Shown here: positions 34,362-38,703 of the stretch, piece by piece
Position numbering within the stretch: the first letter of the stretch is position 1
Layout: every line of letters begins with the position of its first letter
DNA from: an uncultured Kangiella sp.
GTDB lineage: Bacteria; Pseudomonadota; Gammaproteobacteria; Enterobacterales; DSM-103792
DNA: 38,703 bases
Direction of reading: 5' to 3'
NCBI GenBank assembly: GCA_946481205.1
Contig: CAMLNB010000005.1
Location: forward strand, 1-38,703
Program-made: the position numbers and the translations under genes
Notes under the pieces: generated by a model
The model's input: only the letters and a program-made list of their open reading frames with translations
The model's database searches: none
Told to the model about the DNA's origin: nothing

Positions 34362-36259
34362 CAGTCGTCGCTGCTTGGTACCGGGGTCGAACCCGGGATC
34401 GGGTTGGCCAGTGCCGGCGATGGGCTGCTTTCCATCGCGGCCTGTACTGCGACCGGCTTGCCATCGCGGAAGCGGGCCCAGGGCAGTGCCCGGTGCACGC
34501 GGCCGGCGGCGTCAATTCGCAACAGGCCTGAAAGACCTGAGACCCGGTAATCCGGGAAGGCCTGCAAGCGATTCAGCTCCGGCAACAGCCGCCAGGCATC
34601 ATACCCGAGTGCGAACAGCCGGCTCTGACTGCCAGTAGCGGCCGGCCAGAATGCGCTGACCCGCTGCCGCTCCTGCTCGGTGGCATCGCCAGCATCGAGC
34701 AGCCAGGGCACATCGCAGAACTCGATGCCGTTCAAGTCGCCGTCCAGGTTCGGCTGGCTCTGGCCGCTGAACAGCTGCGAGGTCGCGAACACCGGAATGT
34801 CCTGGGCGAAATAGAAGTTCAGGAACGGCTTCAACCGGCGGGCGCTGCTCGGCTTGGCGGCCAGCATGATGACTTCCACATCCTGCCGACGACGGACTTG
34901 GAAGCCGAGCTCCTTGCCCAGTGCTTGCTGCAGCGCTTTCATCCGCTGCCGCGAGGCATCAACGCCGAGCATGCTAGCGACGTTGGCCTCGATCTGCTGG
35001 TCTGGGCCGAGCTTGATATTGCCGAGCACGCTGCCGCCGCCAGCCTCGAACAGCTGGGCCATGGTCTGCCCGGCGCGTTCGCCGACGGCGTCGTCATTGC
35101 TGACCACCAAGGCTTGTCGGAAGCTAGTCAGCGCGCGAGTGGCCACTTGCTCCGCTTCGTCTTCGACCGGCAGGCCGAACTGAAACAGCTGGTCGGCGCG
35201 CTGGCTGGCGTCGTCGGCCATATTCATCGCCAGAGTCGGGACCGGCAACGTGCCAAGGGCGGTCAGCTGCTGCAGCTGTTCTTTCACCAAGGGGCCGACC
35301 ACCGCGTTGGCGCCATCGGCGACAGCCTGGTTATAGAGCGCGACGATGTCGCCACTGGCGCTGTCGTAAATGCGCACGCGCAGGGCGCCATCGGAATCAC
35401 CACTGTTGTAATAGCCCGCCAGGAAGCCATCACGAATGGTGCGACCGGTGCTGGCGAAGCGACCCGTCAACGGCAGTAACACCGCCACTTGCTGAAGCTC
35501 GAGCTTGTCGGCGCTGGCGGCGCGGGTCAGATCTTCCGGCAAATTGATGACGGCCGGGTGGGTCGGGTAGCGCGCCTGCCACTGGGTCAGGGCTTCCGGC
35601 AGGCCGTCCGGGCTGCGGGCAAAGCGCTGATACAGCAGGGCCAGATCGAGCCAGCCGGCCAGCTGACCGCTTTGAATGCTGCCGCGGTACTGGAACAGGG
35701 TGTCGGTGTTCAGCGGTTTCAGCAGCTGCCAAATTGCCAAATCGTTGGCCGGACGTTCAGCCTGGTCGAGCTGGGTGCCAAGCAGCAGCCGGGTCGCGAC
35801 CGCCTCGACCGGCCGGCGATCGCCGACCAGCGCATCGACCTTGGTTTGCAGGTAACGGCGGTAGTCGTCGTCATCCATGCGTTCCGGCCGCGGCACCTGA
35901 TCGAGCGCCTGGGTGGCGTCGTGATATCGGCCGACTGCCAGCAGCGCCTCGCCGCGGGCCAGATGCAGGCGTTGGCGGTCGTCCTCGCTCAGTGGTTGAT
36001 CCTTGAGCGCTTCCAGCACCTCCACTGCCTGCTCATAGCGCAGATCGGCAAGCAACAACTCGCCTGCCGACAGCCGCATCAGCGCTGCCCGGGTGCCGGT
36101 TGCGGTCTTGGCTGCTTCGAGGAAGTACTCGGCATTACGCAGTGGGGGGTGTTCGTTCGGGTTCTGCACGCGTATGGAGTCCACACAGCCCGCCAGTGGC
36201 GTGACCAACACCGTGGACACCAGCAACCAGCGGCAGAGGGAGCGGGGATAAGGCATCAT
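34361..36259 (-). CDS. lpoA: Penicillin-binding protein activator LpoA
   Basis: A 632-residue outer-membrane lipoprotein. The lipobox is LAGC with C25 lipidated. The N-terminal part (about 30-240) is TPR-like, and the C-terminal part (about 255-610) is a periplasmic-binding-protein-like fold (VAVLLPLTGRFASTGRTIRDGFLAGYY). It activates PBP1A transpeptidase. E. coli LpoA is 678 residues. The in-frame GTG at 36265 and the second ATG at 36256 are alternative starts. Divergent from rsmI with 39 bases between them. Confidence 0.93.
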   Translation of the reverse strand: MMPYPRSLCRWLLVSTVLVTPLAGCVDSIRVQNPNEHPPLRNAEYFLEAAKTATGTRAALMRLSAGELLLADLRYEQAVEVLEALKDQPLSEDDRQRLHLARGEALLAVGRYHDATQALDQVPRPERMDDDDYRRYLQTKVDALVGDRRPVEAVATRLLLGTQLDQAERPANDLAIWQLLKPLNTDTLFQYRGSIQSGQLAGWLDLALLYQRFARSPDGLPEALTQWQARYPTHPAVINLPEDLTRAASADKLELQQVAVLLPLTGRFASTGRTIRDGFLAGYYNSGDSDGALRVRIYDSASGDIVALYNQAVADGANAVVGPLVKEQLQQLTALGTLPVPTLAMNMADDASQRADQLFQFGLPVEDEAEQVATRALTSFRQALVVSNDDAVGERAGQTMAQLFEAGGGSVLGNIKLGPDQQIEANVASMLGVDASRQRMKALQQALGKELGFQVRRRQDVEVIMLAAKPSSARRLKPFLNFYFAQDIPVFATSQLFSGQSQPNLDGDLNGIEFCDVPWLLDAGDATEQERQRVSAFWPAATGSQSRLFALGYDAWRLLPELNRLQAFPDYRVSGLSGLLRIDAAGRVHRALPWARFRDGKPVAVQAAMESSPSPALANPIPGSTPVPSSDD

Positions 36260-36298
36260 TCGCACTCGTGCTCGAATTACTCAGGATTGGCGGACATT

Positions 36299-37165
36299 AT
36301 GACGGCAGGGGCGGGAGTTTTGTATGTGGTTGCGACCCCGATCGGTAATCTTGCCGACTGGTCGGCACGCGCGGTCAGCGTTTTGCGCGTGGCCCACACC
36401 GTCTACGCCGAAGACACCCGGCACAGTCAGACCCTGCTGAACCACCACGATATCCGCACGCCGCTGCGCTCACTGCATGAACACAATGAACAGCAACGGG
36501 TCGCCGAACTGGCCGGCCTGCTCAGCCAAGGCGAAACGCTGGCGCTGATTTCCGATGCCGGCACGCCACTCATCAGCGACCCCGGTTTCAAGCTGGTGCG
36601 CGAGCTGCGTGGACAAGGTTTTCGGGTCTCGCCATTGCCAGGCCCGTGCGCGCTGATCGCGGCATTGAGCTGCGCCGGTTTGCCAACCGATCGGTTCAGT
36701 TTTGAAGGCTTTCTGCCAGCCAAAAACGGCCCGCGCCGTGAGCGCCTGCAAGCGCTGAAAGATGACCCGCGCACACTGGTGTTCTACGAAGCGCCGCACC
36801 GGATTCTGGAGACGCTACAGGATGCTGCAGCAATCTTTGGCGCCGAACGGCAAGCTGTGCTGGCACGCGAACTGACCAAAACCTTTGAAACCTTTCTCGA
36901 CGGTTCGCTTAGCGAGCTGGCCACGCGCGTTGAACAGGATAGCGATCAGCAACGCGGCGAAATTGTCTTGATGATCAGTGGCGCTGCGGAACGTGATGTT
37001 GATGCTGGCGAGCAAGAAGCCGAGCGTGTGCTGAATCTGTTGCTGCCAGAGCTGCCGTTGTCACGCGCCGTCGCCGTCGCCGAGCAGCTGACCGGCTTGC
37101 CACACAAGCCGCTGTACAAGAAAGCGCTGGCGCTGAAAAAGCAACTGCCTTCAGCAGATGTATAG
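36299..37165 (+). CDS. rsmI: 16S rRNA (cytidine1402-2'-O)-methyltransferase RsmI
   Basis: A 288-residue tetrapyrrole-methylase-fold enzyme (E. coli RsmI is 286). It has LYVVATPIGNLAD, YAEDTRHSQTLLNH, ISDAGTPLISDPG, PLPGPCALIAALS and YEAPHRILETL. It methylates C1402 in the 30S decoding centre. The ATG at 36299 gives the family N-terminus; the open frame upstream runs antisense to lpoA and is not part of the gene. Confidence 0.96.
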   Translation: MTAGAGVLYVVATPIGNLADWSARAVSVLRVAHTVYAEDTRHSQTLLNHHDIRTPLRSLHEHNEQQRVAELAGLLSQGETLALISDAGTPLISDPGFKLVRELRGQGFRVSPLPGPCALIAALSCAGLPTDRFSFEGFLPAKNGPRRERLQALKDDPRTLVFYEAPHRILETLQDAAAIFGAERQAVLARELTKTFETFLDGSLSELATRVEQDSDQQRGEIVLMISGAAERDVDAGEQEAERVLNLLLPELPLSRAVAVAEQLTGLPHKPLYKKALALKKQLPSADV

Positions 37166-37176
37166 GTATTGTCGCA

Positions 37177-38316
37177 ATGTGGATAGTGGTTGGTGGTTTG
37201 ACGTTTCTGCTGAGTTTTTCTTACTTCCTCTATCAGCGGCGCAGTGCGAACTGGACATCTGGCAAAGGGGAAATGCCCGTCGCGTTGACGCGAGACATGT
37301 TGTGGCAGCTGACCACGGGCAGTAAAGGCGGAAGCTATCGCTTGGGCATTGGTTGCCCCGAGCATTTCGATTTCCTGATTGGTCAGGAGCGAATGCTGGA
37401 TCGTGTGTTCAAAGCCAGTGGCCTGACCCATGAGTTAGAGGTGCAGGATCGCGCTTTTGACGATGCGATCTATGTCGGCTGTGACGATCTGTATCTGCAG
37501 CGCTTGCTCAAGCGCTCGGCAGATGCGCGCAGCGCAATTCAAAATTTAATGCAGCGCCATCGCAATGGCCTGATGGGCCGTGTGACGCTGCATTGTCGCA
37601 GCGGGCGGCTGTGGTTGCAGGCCGGAGTCAAAGCCAAGATAGCACCCGGGGAGCTTGCCGCACTGATTCGCGCCGATGCCCGCGATCTCGGCCAGCTGCA
37701 GTCCGCTTTGGCGGCACTGCCCACGATGCTGATCGAACCGGTGGCACGCCGCATACGATGGCAAGCTGCAGTGCTCGCTACCTTGGCGGCGGCATTGGCG
37801 ACCTGTGCGGTGGTGGGTTGGCTGCTGTACGGTTGGGGCGATGATATCCAACTGCAGTTGAACGATTTGTTCAGCCGCAGCCTGCTGCCCGCATTGCATT
37901 TGTGGGGCGCGTTGCTGGCGGCGACCTTCATCTTGCTGGCGCGAACCTCGCGCTTCCATCTGGTTCTGATAGAAGTGATTCTGCTCGGGAGTTGGGGCGC
38001 GTTTGGCACGGTTGCCAACGTCAATCTGCATCTCAATATGGCTCATGATCCGCACGAGGCCATCGTCCGCTGCAGCAGCATTGTCGACAAGTACACGCGA
38101 CGCTCGCGCAAAGGCGGCACTCGCTATTACTTGGAGCTATCGGGCTGGCAGCTCGGCAATGGCAATACCCTTCGTGATGTCGACTGGAAAGTGTCGAGCA
38201 GTCAGTATTACGCGTATGAAGTAGGCGATCGCATTGGCGTGCTGGAACATCCCGGCCGGTATCAGCTGCCGTGGCTGAGTGATCTGGGGCGTCCTTGTCC
38301 TGATGTGGACAAATAA
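37177..38316 (+). CDS. Membrane protein of unknown function
   Basis: A 379-residue protein I do not recognise. One N-terminal helix (about 2-18), a soluble domain (about 25-190) with basic and Leu-rich segments and several Cys (60, 102, 140), then three helices (about 194-219, 236-255, 259-283), and a C-terminal domain (about 285-379). The end contains RYYLELSGWQL and YEVGDRIGVLEHPG...LPW, a beta-rich pattern seen in some uncharacterised membrane proteins. It follows rsmI by 11 bases and may be co-transcribed. A terminator overlaps its stop codon. No signal for a transporter, kinase or protease motif was seen. Confidence 0.75.
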   Translation: MWIVVGGLTFLLSFSYFLYQRRSANWTSGKGEMPVALTRDMLWQLTTGSKGGSYRLGIGCPEHFDFLIGQERMLDRVFKASGLTHELEVQDRAFDDAIYVGCDDLYLQRLLKRSADARSAIQNLMQRHRNGLMGRVTLHCRSGRLWLQAGVKAKIAPGELAALIRADARDLGQLQSALAALPTMLIEPVARRIRWQAAVLATLAAALATCAVVGWLLYGWGDDIQLQLNDLFSRSLLPALHLWGALLAATFILLARTSRFHLVLIEVILLGSWGAFGTVANVNLHLNMAHDPHEAIVRCSSIVDKYTRRSRKGGTRYYLELSGWQLGNGNTLRDVDWKVSSSQYYAYEVGDRIGVLEHPGRYQLPWLSDLGRPCPDVDK

Positions 38317-38341
38317 AAAGGGCCGCGCTGGCGGCCCTTTT
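38316..38341. terminator. Terminator overlapping the stop of the membrane protein gene
   Basis: AAAAGGGCCGC and GCGGCCCTTTT form an 11-base stem with a GCTG loop. The first base is the last base of the TAA stop. It serves the converging gene too: on the minus strand a TTTTTATTT tract follows. Confidence 0.85.
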
Positions 38342-38359
38342 GTTCGGACATCGAACCGC

Positions 38360-38695
38360 TCAGGTTTTCAGCAAGCTGTTCAGCAAGCGCCGCAAACTGC
38401 GCTCCGCCAATTGCCAGTTGTCCTTGCTTTCGCCATTGAGCAGCAAATGAAATTCCCAATGCGCCATTGAGCCGAGCACCAGATGCGCATCCGCGACCGC
38501 ATCAGCCGAGCCGAGTGCCTGGAAAAAGCGCTCCAGCGTGTTCAGGTGGGCGCGATCCGGCACTTGCACATCGGACGCCAGCTTGTCGTTGCGCAGCGCT
38601 TCCTGTCGGAAGGCCTGCTCGACTTGGCGGCCATCGCGATCGGCCAGCTGGCTGCGCAGGAAATGCATGACGAAATCGGTTAGCGAGTGCGCCAT
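38360..38695 (-). CDS. Probable TetR-type ligand-binding domain, N-terminus likely outside window
   Basis: A 111-residue all-helical sequence whose Ala/Leu-rich helices and HFLRSQLADRDGRQVEQAFRQEALR segment look like the C-terminal domain of TetR-family regulators. A Met is encoded at 38695, but the frame stays open to the window edge and no proper ribosome site lies before that codon, so the DNA-binding part is probably upstream, outside the window. The family call is tentative; no helix-turn-helix can be seen. Confidence 0.45.
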   Translation of the reverse strand: MAHSLTDFVMHFLRSQLADRDGRQVEQAFRQEALRNDKLASDVQVPDRAHLNTLERFFQALGSADAVADAHLVLGSMAHWEFHLLLNGESKDNWQLAERSLRRLLNSLLKT

Positions 38696-38703
38696 TTTTT
38701 CCC

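Noticed and set aside
35489..36298. 270-codon N-terminal extension of rsmI
   Set aside because: Antisense to lpoA; RsmI's conserved start begins at 36299.

Overview
This window is a stretch of gammaproteobacterial core chromosome. It is GC-rich, and almost every gene is a housekeeping gene in an order known from Escherichia coli and Pseudomonas: the lpt/kds-rpoN cluster, mlaFEDCB-ibaG-murA, degS/degQ/zapG/zapE, rplM-rpsI, petABC-sspB, and rsmI/lpoA/yraN/diaA/dolP. The outer-membrane machinery (LptA/B/C, Kdo synthesis, Mla, LpoA, DolP, a TonB receptor) shows a Gram-negative diderm. The cytochrome bc1 complex points to aerobic respiration and separates it from E. coli. I cannot name the genus. 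No tRNA, rRNA, insertion sequence, prophage, CRISPR array or defence island was seen.

Layout. 1-167: end of an unidentified gene, closed by a perfect palindromic terminator. 257-2965 (-): darP and a TonB-dependent receptor. 3137-5858 (+): pmbA and a Kef-type antiporter. 5947-14756 (-): mgtE, an orphan mannose-type EIIA, rapZ, hpf, rpoN, lptB, lptA, lptC, kdsC, kdsD. 15053-19738 (+): mlaFEDCB, ibaG, murA. 19800-23095 (-): degS-like and degQ-like proteases and zapG. 23309-27451 (+): an alpha/beta hydrolase, zapE, a TPR protein and a Csd6/Pgp2-like L,D-peptidase. 27561-27986 (-): an HU protein with a histone-H1-like tail. 28284-32511 (+): rplM, rpsI, petA, petB, petC, sspB. 32638-36259 (-): dolP, diaA, yraN, lpoA. 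36299-38316 (+): rsmI and an unknown membrane protein. 38360-38695 (-): probable C-terminal part of a regulator running off the window.

How the genes work together. Most of the window builds and checks the envelope: Kdo supply (kdsD, kdsC), LPS export (lptCAB), phospholipid retrograde transport (mla), peptidoglycan precursors (murA) and their control (rapZ tunes GlmS; lpoA activates PBP1A), periplasmic quality control (degS, degQ), division (zapG, zapE) and peptidoglycan trimming (Csd6-like). The other blocks are ribosome, respiration and proteolysis-adaptor genes.

Nothing here is clearly an undescribed system. The items most worth a second look are: loss of ptsN and npr from the rpoN cluster, leaving an orphan EIIA; a two-gene unit in which a TPR lipo/periplasmic-type protein and a Csd6-like peptidase carry the same C-terminal NTF2-like module; sspB without sspA; operator-like palindromes in front of the TonB receptor and hpf; a two-cysteine loop in that receptor; and an unknown four-helix membrane protein after rsmI.
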